From Ulota crispa (Eukaryota; Streptophyta; Bryopsida; Orthotrichales; Orthotrichaceae), in assembly GCA_963920765.1 (NCBI GenBank), contig OY987249.1, positions 12,648,817 through 12,712,816 on the forward strand: a DNA stretch of 64,000 bases. The letters run 5' to 3'. The position numbers and the translations under genes are program-made. Shown piece after piece: positions 1-10,286 of the stretch (position 1 is its first letter; each line of letters opens with the position of its first letter). Below the pieces are notes generated by a model. That model worked only from the letters and a program-made list of their open reading frames with translations. It was not told where the DNA came from and ran no database searches.

Positions 1-375
1 TTGATATAAACGCCCCATAGGTAGATCACTAATGGATATGAAGTGGTCCTTGAAAAGACCCCTTCAAGTCATAGAAAGAAAAAGTGTATTCTTTTGCAAG
101 AGTTAATCATACTCCTTGCTTTCATTCATCTCTTCACAAGTTGCATGGGGATGGTTTATGGAAGACCTACAGTCACAAATAGGTGTCTACTACAAACTAT
201 ATTTTGAAAATTCATCAACAATTCAATAATGCTTCAAAAAATATGAAAAAAACCTATTACATTTAGCATCCATTTCTCTTTTGTCTAAAAATTAAACAAA
301 AAATCTTTGTGTCTTGAAAAGCCCATGAAAAAGTAGACCAGCCCTTAAAGTGACTGTTTTAGAGCATACTACCTT
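1..375. mobile_element. MITE (TAGTATGCTCTAA type), cut by window start
   Basis: Mirror of the element at 16606-17009. The TIR end GAGCATACTACCTT is at about 361-375; the other end lies outside the window. A diverged full copy is at 27206-27607. Confidence 0.6.
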
Positions 376-616
376 CACCCATGAACGGCCCTAGGGCTAT
401 GGAGATACAGGGTTGTATCAGTCAAATATGTTGTCTTCACCAAATTTCAAGAAGTGCAAAACAACATCAAGGATTGAAGCATTGTGTGATTGTGGTTGAT
501 AATTAAGGGTTTCACAGTAGAGATTGAAGCAATATGTGATCATGATTGATATGTATTAAAATTGTACATACGGCCGGCTAGGAAGGACCTTTAGACGGTT
601 CAGGGGTTAAATTTAA

Positions 617-927
617 GGAAAATTTTCATGGATACCCCTAAAGTTTGCAATTATTTCATTGATACCCTTGCTTTTTCAGAAATTTCACATTTGCCCTTGG
701 ACCAAAAGTTTGAGGTGTTTTGTTTGTTGCGCATGTCACTTCCCTTCTTTCTTTGTGCGCACGCAAAACAAGAAAGAAATAATGTGCTCACAAAGGGAGA
801 AGAAAAGTGGCATGCACAACCAAAAAAACGCTTGAAATTTTGGTACAAGGATATCTATGAAATTCCTGAAAATGCAGGGGTATCTATGAAATTATTACAA
901 ACTTCAGGGGTATCATGAAATTTTCCC
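617..927. mobile_element. Mutator-like MITE, 311 bp, left arm
   Basis: Starts GGAAAATTTTCATGGATACC and ends with the matching inverted terminus (GGGGTATCATGAAATTTTCC). The whole element is an imperfect hairpin. It is flanked by TAAATTTAA (608-616) and TAAACTTAA (928-936), a 9-bp target duplication with one mismatch, as expected for Mutator-like elements. Relatives are at 45791-46101 and 48212-48554. It contains no gene; long open frames on both strands across it are a by-product of its symmetry. Confidence 0.7.
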
Positions 928-936
928 TAAACTTAA

Positions 937-1362
937 ATAGAAGCTGAAGTTCACCAAGTTCCATAAAGACTCTTCCCGGACTGTGAGATGGGTACTGGGG
1001 TATCAAATGCGGTGGCTGCAATGTTACCATACTCCTTGTTCTGGTCCTTCGCCTGAACCCTTGCACTCACCTTCCCTTCGCCACTTGTACCGCCGCAAGC
1101 ACTGCCACTTTTTGCTTACTCAGTTACTTTGGAATTGTTCACCGCATCTTCTGTATTTACCACCGCTTGAATCGATCTCCATTGTGCAGGTATTCAATTT
1201 CTCTTTGAACTGTTTTCGCCTCTGCATTCCATGTTCGCGTTGCATGTGGTTTCATTCAATCTCTGGTGCTCTTTGTTGCAACGTTTCTGACAGATTTCGA
1301 GTAGTCTTTGAGACATCTTCAGAGTGAGGGGTGCTTGTGATTTCGTCGGAGTATACTACCAA
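937..1362 (+). promoter_or_regulatory. 5' flank and leader of the left P450 gene
   Basis: Base composition rises from about 950. No convincing TATA box close to the start was seen. A possible leader intron runs from the GT after CATTGTGCAG (about 1189) to the AG of TTTCTGACAG (about 1291); this rests on consensus only. An in-frame GTG at 1324 would add 13 residues but is not a plant start; ATG 1363 is preferred. Mirror: 15619-16044. Confidence 0.35.
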
Positions 1363-3015
1363 ATGGAGAAAACAGAGGGATGGGTTCTTCAGGCTCAACA
1401 GCAAGCGCAGTTGCATCCGGCAGCTGTAGCGGTGACGCTGTTCTTTCTGGTGGTGAACGTGATGATCCTCATGTGGTACCACCACCCGCTGTACGGGAAG
1501 AACAATGGCCCACTGGTGTTTCCCATCGTCGGTTGCCTCCCGAGCCTTATAAAAAACAGTGACCGATTTCTCGACTTCACTGTGGAGTTCCTTCTCAAGG
1601 CACCAACGCAAACCATGCGCTTCGTCCGACCGGGAGGTGCCGCCATCTTCAGCACAGCGAACGTCGAAAACGTCGAGTACATCCTGAAGACGCGGTTCGA
1701 GAATTTCGGCAAGGGCGAGTACTTGAGTAACATTCTTGGTGACCTCCTTGGAAAAGGAATCTTCAACGTCGACGGCAATCTGTGGAAGCTCCAGCGGAAG
1801 CTGGCGAGCCACGAGTTCACGACCCGGTCGCTTCGGGAATTCGGCTTCGAATGCTCGGAGAGGGAGCTCAACGATCGGCTGCTTCCCATCCTCGCTCAAG
1901 CCGGCGAAAATGGAACAATCGTCGATTTGCAAGACCTGTTTCTGCGGTTCTCTTTCGACCATATCTGTCAGTTGGGGTTTGGCGTCGACCCCAACTGCCT
2001 TGAGCCTTCACTTCCAACAGTTCGATTCGCGGAGGCGTTCGACATGACGAACGAGCTTACCGTGAAGCGCTTCGGCATGATCCCTCCGATACGAAGGCTG
2101 CGAAATATTTTCAACCTGGGCACGGAGGGGGAGCTCAAAGAGAAGCTGAAGGTAGTGAACGAGTTCGCACAGGTTGTGATTCAAGGACGACGACAGGAGT
2201 TCAGATCCAATGGCGAGTCGGTTACAGCTCGCCAAGACTTGCTCTCTCGGTTCATGCGCTTTACGGATATGTCAGACAAGGACATGCAAATGCAATCCGA
2301 GTTGGAGCAGAAGTGCCTGAACGACCTAAAGATGGACTCGTCTGATGCCAAGGAGAAAGAAGAAGCCACCGACGTGTTCCTCCGTGACATTGTGATCAGC
2401 TTCGTCCTCGCAGGCCGGGACACCTCCTCTGCAGGCTTGTCGTGGTTCTTCCACACGATTAGCCAGAATCCTCGTGTGGAGTCGAAGCTGTACGACGAAA
2501 TCAAGCAACTGGCCCGTCACCCTGAAACGAAGAATCCATTCTCGTTTGAGGAGTTGAAGAAGCTGCACTACTTGCACGCTGCGCTTCACGAATCGCTTCG
2601 CCTGTTTCCTCCCATTCCTGTAGACACAAAGCAGGCAGTACAAGATGACGTGCTTCCGGATGGAACCATCGTGCGGAGAGGCGAGCGTGTGACGTACAAC
2701 GTGTATGCCATGGCGAGAATGCCAAGCATCTGGGGGGAGGATTGCAACGAGTTCAAGCCGGAGAGATGGCTGAAGGACGGAGTGTTCGTGCCGGAAAGCT
2801 CGTTCAAGTTCGCGGTGTTTCAAGCGGGTCCGAGGATTTGTCTGGGGAAGGAGCTAGCGTTGCTTCAGATGAAGCTCATTGCCGCGAGTTTGATCTACAA
2901 CTTTGAATTCTCGGTGCAGGAAAAGCACCCCACGACGTTGTATCGATCGATCGTGTTTCGCATGCCGAAGGGGTTGCCTGTGGCTGTGCGTCCAAGGGCG
3001 CACGGTTCGTTGTGA
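1363..3015 (+). CDS. Cytochrome P450, CYP94-like (CYP86 clan), left copy
   Basis: Intronless 550-residue P450, normal length for the family. Visible: N-terminal membrane anchor about residues 19-39; I-helix oxygen-binding motif AGRDT 350-354; K-helix ESLR 410-413; PERW 466-469; heme loop FQAGPRICLG 486-495 with ligand Cys493. The segment around 115-137 (FGKGEY...GIFNVDG) and the ASHEFTTRSLREF stretch resemble CYP94. CYP94 enzymes omega-hydroxylate fatty acids or oxidise jasmonoyl-isoleucine at the ER; which substrate applies here cannot be read from sequence. ATG 1363 is the first in frame. All catalytic motifs are intact. CYP704 or CYP86 are less likely alternatives. An identical copy lies at 13966-15618 in the other palindrome arm, pointing toward it. 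Confidence 0.95.
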   Translation: MEKTEGWVLQAQQQAQLHPAAVAVTLFFLVVNVMILMWYHHPLYGKNNGPLVFPIVGCLPSLIKNSDRFLDFTVEFLLKAPTQTMRFVRPGGAAIFSTANVENVEYILKTRFENFGKGEYLSNILGDLLGKGIFNVDGNLWKLQRKLASHEFTTRSLREFGFECSERELNDRLLPILAQAGENGTIVDLQDLFLRFSFDHICQLGFGVDPNCLEPSLPTVRFAEAFDMTNELTVKRFGMIPPIRRLRNIFNLGTEGELKEKLKVVNEFAQVVIQGRRQEFRSNGESVTARQDLLSRFMRFTDMSDKDMQMQSELEQKCLNDLKMDSSDAKEKEEATDVFLRDIVISFVLAGRDTSSAGLSWFFHTISQNPRVESKLYDEIKQLARHPETKNPFSFEELKKLHYLHAALHESLRLFPPIPVDTKQAVQDDVLPDGTIVRRGERVTYNVYAMARMPSIWGEDCNEFKPERWLKDGVFVPESSFKFAVFQAGPRICLGKELALLQMKLIAASLIYNFEFSVQEKHPTTLYRSIVFRMPKGLPVAVRPRAHGSL

Positions 3016-3940
3016 AAGGCACGGGCTTTTCTTCTTCTGGTTGAGAAGAAAGAACACTAACCCTAAACTCTGCATTCTGAACCTAGAGTGGTAGAAGTGG
3101 AGAACAGGTAGGCACTTTGCCTTCGCTGGATTTGCTTATCATGGCCAATCAAGCAACGCCACGGGGTACTTCTGGGCATCAAACGACTGCTTGGAGGATC
3201 TGACATGTTAATCCAAGGTGCCACATAACATTATCACCCCTGCAAATGGGGTGAGCATCAAAGCTGGGTTAGGTGTAGCATGCTGGTTACTACACATTTG
3301 AGAAGAAGAGAAGAACCAGATTGTATAACAATATCTTGCCTCTAGACATGTATATAGGGATAGCCTTGACTTGCTTAATGCTTACTAATGTTACGCACGT
3401 CAAAGCTCAAAAGGTTTTTTTGATGATCCTGCAATGGTGAAGACCGGAGGCTTGTAGGAGAGAGAGCACACTCAAACCTCTTTATTTGTGCCTCTTGTTC
3501 AAAGAATATGCATGAGCTCTGTGTCAAAATATCTTCAAATCCGAAATCACCAAATTTCAACGTTTTGTGCTATCGAGATTTGCTGATTGCAAGAAGTAAC
3601 AGCAATAGAATCCAAGTTCTTCACAAATCGAGCCCCACAAGTGAGAGACTCAAAACTTACAATGCTCATTATCTCCATATTACTTAATTTTGAAACTAGG
3701 TTAGAAACCTCCTGAGCAAGGACAGAACATGAAACATGGTTTCAGCAAGGAACAGAACTTGCCATGCTCAAGCTTTGATGTACCCGTATGAGGTGTGGAG
3801 TTTGAACATGCACAGGTAATCAAAACTGTTGCCAAGATAACATAACCCCCGTACACAGCACGTCGAAACCTATTCGTATTAGCAAGGAGCAGAAAGATAC
3901 CTATACCCGGCAACTGCATAAAATCTACTCCCTTTTCTTC
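3016..3940. other. 3' flank of P450, no gene seen
   Basis: AT-rich sequence without recognisable coding or repeat structure; short open frames here lack ATG starts or protein-like composition. Mirror: 13041-13965. Confidence 0.6.
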
Positions 3941-3942
3941 TG

Positions 3943-3950
3943 TATAAATA
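3943..3950 (+). promoter_or_regulatory. TATA box (TATAAATA) before GC-rich island
   Basis: A perfect plant-type TATA box followed by a GC-richer stretch and, 96 bases from the start of the box, an ATG in good context (4039). It suggests transcription rightward into 4039-4420. Mirror: 13031-13038 on the minus strand. Confidence 0.45.
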
Positions 3951-4038
3951 TCGCCCCGCACTTGCTTCCGCTCCTCCAAAACATCGATTGGAGGCACATT
4001 TCAAAGAGAGTGGAAAGAATTATTAGAATCGCGACGAA

Positions 4039-4161
4039 ATGGGCAACGAAATGCACAAGGAGGCGGCTGTAACCGTGAATCGTCCCCTAAAGGCTCCCGA
4101 CCGCGACAACTTCAGCTCCGACGTCAGCTGCGACTTCAACTTCCTTTTGGGGCAAGGATGA
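4039..4161 (+). CDS. Candidate small ORF (40 aa) in GC-rich island
   Basis: ATG with purine at -3 and G at +4, 40 codons, beginning MGNEMHKEAAVTVNRPLKAP and ending FNFLLGQG. No family is recognised. It sits 90 bases after a TATA box and is clearly GC-richer than its surroundings. It could be a small protein, an upstream ORF, or a first exon: a strong donor-like TTTGTAAGTT follows near 4229, beyond the stop. Mirror copy: 12820-12942 minus strand. Confidence 0.3.
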   Translation: MGNEMHKEAAVTVNRPLKAPDRDNFSSDVSCDFNFLLGQG

Positions 4162-4272
4162 AGACAATTCTTCCACCGGAGCTTTGAAAGCACCGGAGAA
4201 TCATCTAAGAGCGAGTGTAGGACTGGTTGCGAAGGTTTGTAAGTTGTGTCGTCTCTGTTTGTTCCCATTCGG

Positions 4273-4416
4273 ATGGAATTAGGGTTAGGAGCTCTAGGTG
4301 TGGCAGGTCGTCTCTCTCGATTTGCCTTTTTGTGTTGTTCTCTTTCTTCCTCTGGCCGGGCCCTGTCTCGAGCTACTGGAACCAATGAACATGGAAGATG
4401 GAAAGGATCATCCTAG
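4273..4416 (+). CDS. Candidate small ORF (47 aa), same island
   Basis: ATG GAA TTA start, 47 codons (MELGLGALGVAGRLSRFAFL at the N-terminus) rich in Leu, Gly and Ser, ending before the island fades. No family recognised. The opposite strand of the island is also open for 120 codons but without a proper ATG at its start. Coding status is unproven. Mirror: 12565-12708 minus. Confidence 0.2.
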   Translation: MELGLGALGVAGRLSRFAFLCCSLSSSGRALSRATGTNEHGRWKGSS

Positions 4417-4430
4417 AATGCCTTGCATTG

Positions 4431-4438
4431 CTATATAG
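4431..4438 (-). promoter_or_regulatory. CTATATAG TATA-like box at the other end of the island
   Basis: A TATA-like octamer (self-complementary) at the right edge of the GC-rich island. Read on the minus strand it would drive transcription leftward through the island, opposing the TATA box at 3943. Mirror: 12543-12550. Confidence 0.25.
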
Positions 4439-4615
4439 GGGTCAGTGGCTATGGCCCCAAACTTGCCATAGGTGGTTTGATTATAAAATTTTGTGAGGTA
4501 CATGGGCATGACAAAGTGCCATGTTCCACAAGAATAGTAGATCCTCTGCACTAGATAAGTTTCCTTTGAAAGTTAACAAAGATATTTAATTTCAATTGTT
4601 TGTGTTGCATACTTA

Positions 4616-6694
4616 GGGCTGCTTTACACTAGGAGGTCAAGGAGGTCAAGGCCATGAAAACTTGAAGCCATTTCAATCTAAATTTGAGCCCAAATAGCCT
4701 TAATAATGGCCCCAAGCAGTGTTCCTAGAATTGGCTTTGGGGTTTTAGCCAAACGGCTATAATCGTAAGAAGAAAAGAGTTATTATTGCAATATGGAAGG
4801 AAAATGGTTAGAGTACGGTAGATAACTTAGGAAAAAAAATGTAAAATTTTGAATTTTTTTTTTGAAGTAGAGTATGACTTGCAAATCTGAAGGAAATTGT
4901 GGAGTTTATTAATGGCCATTTTTGGTTAATCGGTTTGTTATGATTGCTAACCAATCTTGGAAAAAGTAAAATATTGGAGATTGCGGTACAAAATTTCAAA
5001 TGATGTAAAACAATCATTGTCACAAACACTGTCACTAATTTGGAAATTGAACTCATCACTAAAAGAAACTTGTGTTTTTTATAACAAATTTTTTTGGACG
5101 TCTACTTGTTTTTATGTTACAATTAATGTTAAAACTAACATCTTGATGTTATGTTTGATGTCATTGTTAACATGAAAACAAGTGAGCATCCAACAATTCA
5201 TTATAAAAAACATGGATTAACACAAGATGCATCTTGCGTTAGCAAGATTGCCCATTTTGCAATATTAGTTAGTGATTTGCACAATAACAAAACAAGCCAC
5301 AATAGTATGGGTTAGAATTAACATAAGTAATGAAAAATTGCAATTGCACCCGCCTCAAACTTTGCACTTCAGCTTTCTCAACAACTTCAAGTAAAATCTA
5401 TTGGAAGTTATTGAAGTTAAGGTTCAACTTTAGAATTGCAAAGCATGCTTACCCTTTGTTGCAATTCAACCGCATAGACACGCATTCCGCACAATTGGAC
5501 CTAAACTGCACAATAACAAGCAATTGAGCATTGGGCCGCATGATTCATTGCACAACAACATTTACGCAAGTAGCATTGCATTGTTGCAGGTTTGCAATAG
5601 AGATCAATGCCTCAATTGATAAACCACTAAATCTAATTAAATTCCACTAGTTCAATTTACCCTCCACTAACCTCAACTTGTTATTTCTTTACAAGTGCAA
5701 ATTGGAGGTTGCAACTTGGACGGTGGAGATGTTGTTGTTGTAGCTACAGACGTGCGTTTGAGATAGCTTAGGAGCAACATCCTTGAAGTCAGTGGAGGGG
5801 ATGGATGCTAATTGTGGAACATGAGGAAATAGCAAGTTGCAATTTGATATTTTCTAAATATGAATTCTTGCTCAAATCTTCATATTGTTTAGTTTTTTTC
5901 CTATATACATGTAGCGCACCATTTTTTTTGTAAAAATCCAGCTAAATTTAGCCAATTTTGGGAATGCTAGCCCCAAGTGCCCATTATAATGTGAGTTACA
6001 TGATATTCATTAATTTGAGAAAAAGTCTTTCCCAAAACTAATTTTGGGATACTAAATTTTGTATTTATGAGAATATTTTGGTGATTGAAACTGAGTGTTT
6101 TGGTGATTCCTTCAAGATATTTTATTACCAATGTAAGCCTGTAAGGTCGTGAAAAAATCATCATGAAATTCATTCTAAGTCACCAAAAGACTCTTAAAAG
6201 TGGTAGATTCAGAAATCCCAAAATGGGTGTTTTATCCCAAATTAACAAATATAACTTTAGTGTAGTAGGGGCTATCTCTTGAGTGCAAAGGCTTTGAGGC
6301 CAAAAAGTTGAGGCTAATAGAGCAAATTTTGAAAATTTTAGGAGAAAAATGGATTAAAAAAGAAATTTAGGAGAGCTATTGATATTTTTGCCCCATCCTA
6401 TGGTGTTGAGTATCCTAAAAGAGTATTTTTAATTCAAATAATCATATTTCAAAAAAACTTGACAATAGCCCCAAGGCTAAGAATGGGCTCCACATTTTTG
6501 GAAAACCGCCCAATTTTTAAGGTTGGGGTCATTTCAAGTCTTCTTTTTGAAACATTAAAATATGTTCTTAAAATTAACCTTGAATCCTAGTGTAAAGGCC
6601 TTGAGGCTGTTTTCAAAATATTAATCAATCAAGTACCAATATTATGAGTGTCAAGTGTTGGACATTAACCTTGACTTCTAGTGTGAAGCACCCC
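4616..6694. mobile_element. Possible 2.1 kb TIR element (GGGCTGCTTTACACTAGGA)
   Basis: Left end GGGCTGCTTTACACTAGGAG followed by GTCAAGG; right end CCTTGACTTCTAGTGTGAAG followed by CACCCC, i.e. an imperfect inverted terminus. A third internal copy (CCTTGAATCCTAGTGTAAAG) lies near 6585. No target duplication was confirmed and no transposase is visible. The part near 6300-6610 is related, in reverse orientation, to 61950-62290, and the TIR resembles that of 25626-25863. Mirror: 10287-12365. Confidence 0.4.
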
Positions 6695-7103
6695 TTACTT
6701 GGAATAACCAAAGCAATACCATGAAATCATCAACAACCAATATGTATTGATTGTGACATTAATATTATCAACCTAGACTTCATGTTTTTTTTTTGGGTTT
6801 AAGTTGCTATTATGTTGTTAACAAAATATACTTTAGTCTTTTATAGTTAGTAAAAGAATTTTAGGGGTTAACCCTTAAATGTCTAAATGTGCTATTTTGA
6901 CAAGTAGAATACAAGATATTCTTCTTGTATTTGGAATGGATTTACACCTTTACTACATTTCAAATCAACAAAGAAGTTGGAGAGTAGATCAATGCGATTC
7001 TAGTGAGCTGTTTCAAATCTCAAATTAAAACTTCTTGTTGGTAGCAAATACCAATTATACGGCAGCATATGTACTATGCCATATGGTCACATTTACGGGT
7101 TAA

Positions 7104-8015
7104 CCCCTAAAGGACCAAATGTCCCCTTGGGGGACAGTTGGGATTTTGGGCATGTACTTACAACTAATCTACTTTGTATGATTTTTTGAAACTTTTATGG
7201 AAGATGAGGAATTCAAAGACCTACGTGGGCATCTAACTTTTTCTTCATTCTGACATTTATTGAAGAAGTTATGCATGAATTTTTGAAAAACAATGGAGAT
7301 TGGGCAACCAAAAACTTTTCTAAAAATAACTTTTTAAAAAAAATCTGAAATTGGTTCTTTAGATTTATACGTATGTAGGGAGTTTTGAATCATTCAATTT
7401 CAATTTATGAGTGAAAAGTTTTAGTTTGCAAGCAGGTACCAAAGTCCCATACCTCCATTCCTTTTGCCTTTGGTGCTTTACTTTTTGTGCTCTTTGTGAA
7501 TTTGTTTATTGACTTTTTTTTTTTTCCTATTGTACTAGACTAAGATTCCTTGATTTTCACCATTTGGATCAAAGTAATTCACATTTCTCAATTTTACATA
7601 AATTCTCCGATTTTGCCTAGTGTATATGCAAATTTGATGGCCTTACGGCATTGCAAGATTTTACAAAGTATGATTCACACCTTCAATTCATTTGAAAATT
7701 CTCCCACACTTACCTAACTTGGTCTTCTACATGGGAAAAATAAACCTCACATTTCCGTAGAGCAATTTTTTTGATTTAGAGGCAATCAAAGGCTTTTGAA
7801 ATTTTTGAGTAGCAAGGAAAAAAACTTTTCTTTTCACTTCAAAAGTCAATATCTCACTCCTCTACATCTAGAATGAGCTGATTTTTTTTCCACAATACCT
7901 CCCATAGTCTAAGGCAAGATCTTACAATTGGATTTCCAAATATAATTGTTTTTCCTACTTTTGTACTCAATCCCCCAAAAGTGGCAGTTTTGAGTAACTT
8001 TCACTAAAAAAAGGG
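7104..8015. mobile_element. piggyBac-like non-autonomous element, left arm, truncated by gap
   Basis: Begins TTAA (7100-7103) then CCCCTAAAGGACC. The distal end falls in the N gap. It is the mirror of the complete copy 8950-9877. Confidence 0.75.
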
Positions 8016-8215
8016 NNNNNNNNNNNNNNNNNNNNNNNNNNNNNNNNNNNNNNNNNNNNNNNNNNNNNNNNNNNNNNNNNNNNNNNNNNNNNNNNNNNNN
8101 NNNNNNNNNNNNNNNNNNNNNNNNNNNNNNNNNNNNNNNNNNNNNNNNNNNNNNNNNNNNNNNNNNNNNNNNNNNNNNNNNNNNNNNNNNNNNNNNNNNN
8201 NNNNNNNNNNNNNNN
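8016..8215. other. Assembly gap of exactly 200 N
   Basis: A run of 200 N, the round size used for unsized scaffold joins. By symmetry the missing sequence should be the 282-base reverse complement of 8684-8965, so the nominal gap is 82 bases too short. The gap truncates the transposon that starts at 7104 at its distal end. Confidence 0.98.
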
Positions 8216-8419
8216 ATGGAAAAATATATGTGATGATTTTTTAACATTTGATTGTACAAATATATAGGAAATGTCATTGCTCACATCTTTTCTATTACAA
8301 AGATGCAAACTATGTAGGTTGAAATTTCCTCTATGTGGCTATAAAGCTTATAAACGAGTTTTCCAATTTTCTTTCATAAAATTTTAAGGCTAAAGAAGTC
8401 AAACTCATTTTATAGTAGG

Positions 8420-8480
8420 TTAAAATCTGAACAAACATAGTCAAATAATATATCATTAGAAAGGTATAGAAATTTAGAAG
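8420..8480. other. Palindrome loop (spacer)
   Basis: Sixty-one AT-rich bases between GGTAGG-type arm ends (last pair 8419/8481) are not self-complementary. No gene or known motif is visible. A loop this short between 8 kb arms would be an unstable cruciform in a real chromosome and is also what a read or contig fold-back produces. Confidence 0.85.
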
Positions 8481-8949
8481 CCTACTATAAAATGAGTTTG
8501 ACTTCTTTAGCCTTAAAATTTTATGAAAGAAAATTGGAAAACTCGTTATAAGCTTTATAGCCACATAGAGGAAATTTCAACCTACATAGTTTGCATCTTT
8601 GTAATAGAAAAGATGTGAGCAATGACATTTCCTATATATTTGTACAATCAAATGTTAAAAAATCATCACATATATTTTTCCATGAATTTTTATGTGAAGC
8701 CAAGAAAATAATTTTAAAAAAATCACCAAAAATAGAGTTTTTATTTTTAGACATTGAAATTTCATATGTTGGTAAAGGTTCTATAAAGCAGTACATTTGA
8801 TAGGATACTTTGATAGAGTAACTTTTACAATGGAAATAAAGGAGGAATTTTGCAAGGCTTCACAAAGGGGTTGCGAGACTTTCTTGAGGGTACTGTACAA
8901 TAACAGAGACAACTTTCCATTGGCGCTCTTGTTGAAGGTCCTATATTAA

Positions 8950-9877
8950 TCCCTAAAGGACCAAGCCCTTTTTTTAGTGAAAGTTACTCAAAACTGCCAC
9001 TTTTGGGGGATTGAGTACAAAAGTAGGAAAAACAATTATATTTGGAAATCCAATTGTAAGATCTTGCCTTAGACTATGGGAGGTATTGTGGAAAAAAAAT
9101 CAGCTCATTCTAGATGTAGAGGAGTGAGATATTGACTTTTGAAGTGAAAAGAAAAGTTTTTTTCCTTGCTACTCAAAAATTTCAAAAGCCTTTGATTGCC
9201 TCTAAATCAAAAAAATTGCTCTACGGAAATGTGAGGTTTATTTTTCCCATGTAGAAGACCAAGTTAGGTAAGTGTGGGAGAATTTTCAAATGAATTGAAG
9301 GTGTGAATCATACTTTGTAAAATCTTGCAATGCCGTAAGGCCATCAAATTTGCATATACACTAGGCAAAATCGGAGAATTTATGTAAAATTGAGAAATGT
9401 GAATTACTTTGATCCAAATGGTGAAAATCAAGGAATCTTAGTCTAGTACAATAGGAAAAAAAAAAAAGTCAATAAACAAATTCACAAAGAGCACAAAAAG
9501 TAAAGCACCAAAGGCAAAAGGAATGGAGGTATGGGACTTTGGTACCTGCTTGCAAACTAAAACTTTTCACTCATAAATTGAAATTGAATGATTCAAAACT
9601 CCCTACATACGTATAAATCTAAAGAACCAATTTCAGATTTTTTTTAAAAAGTTATTTTTAGAAAAGTTTTTGGTTGCCCAATCTCCATTGTTTTTCAAAA
9701 ATTCATGCATAACTTCTTCAATAAATGTCAGAATGAAGAAAAAGTTAGATGCCCACGTAGGTCTTTGAATTCCTCATCTTCCATAAAAGTTTCAAAAAAT
9801 CATACAAAGTAGATTAGTTGTAAGTACATGCCCAAAATCCCAACTGTCCCCCAAGGGGACATTTGGTCCTTTAGGGG
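8950..9877. mobile_element. piggyBac-like non-autonomous element, 928 bp, complete
   Basis: Termini TCCCTAAAGGACCAA and GGTCCTTTAGGGG, flanked on both sides by TTAA (8946-8949 and 9878-9881). Subterminal sequence includes the family core AAAGTGGCAGTTTTGAGT (here diverged and reversed). No transposase ORF. Shares its internal sequence best with the copies at 31607 and 50334. Confidence 0.8.
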
Positions 9878-10286
9878 TTAACCCGTAAATGTGACCATAT
9901 GGCATAGTACATATGCTGCCGTATAATTGGTATTTGCTACCAACAAGAAGTTTTAATTTGAGATTTGAAACAGCTCACTAGAATCGCATTGATCTACTCT
10001 CCAACTTCTTTGTTGATTTGAAATGTAGTAAAGGTGTAAATCCATTCCAAATACAAGAAGAATATCTTGTATTCTACTTGTCAAAATAGCACATTTAGAC
10101 ATTTAAGGGTTAACCCCTAAAATTCTTTTACTAACTATAAAAGACTAAAGTATATTTTGTTAACAACATAATAGCAACTTAAACCCAAAAAAAAAACATG
10201 AAGTCTAGGTTGATAATATTAATGTCACAATCAATACATATTGGTTGTTGATGATTTCATGGTATTGCTTTGGTTATTCCAAGTAA

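Larger units (their letters stand above)
1..8419. repeat. Left arm of a ~17 kb palindrome (interrupted by N gap)
   Basis: Bases 1-8015 are the reverse complement of 8966-16980. Paired positions always sum to 16981, so there is no net indel over 8 kb, and every stretch I compared was identical, including the whole P450 gene and all other open frames. After the 200-N gap, 8216-8419 pairs with 8481-8683 at sum 16899 or 16900. The only difference found is three A at 8352-8354 against two in the other arm. The arm is still perfectly paired at base 1, so its true outer end lies left of this window. It holds a P450 gene, a GC-rich island and several MITEs. It may be a real recent inverted duplication or an assembly artefact. 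Confidence 0.97.

Noticed and set aside
628-918. 96-codon frame in the left arm, and its mirror
   Set aside because: Lies wholly inside a hairpin MITE with 9-bp TSD; open on both strands because of symmetry.
1252-2823. Long antisense and shifted frames over the P450 gene (up to 236 codons), and their mirror copies
   Set aside because: They are shadows of the GC-rich P450 coding frame; the sense frame has all P450 motifs.
4023-4385. 120-codon minus-strand frame in the GC-rich island
   Set aside because: Starts at TTG without an upstream ATG in frame and shows no domain; kept only as a note to the island.
7909-8308. Two minus-strand open frames across the central gap
   Set aside because: They are open only because the N run has no stop codons; the flanking sequence is transposon and hairpin DNA.
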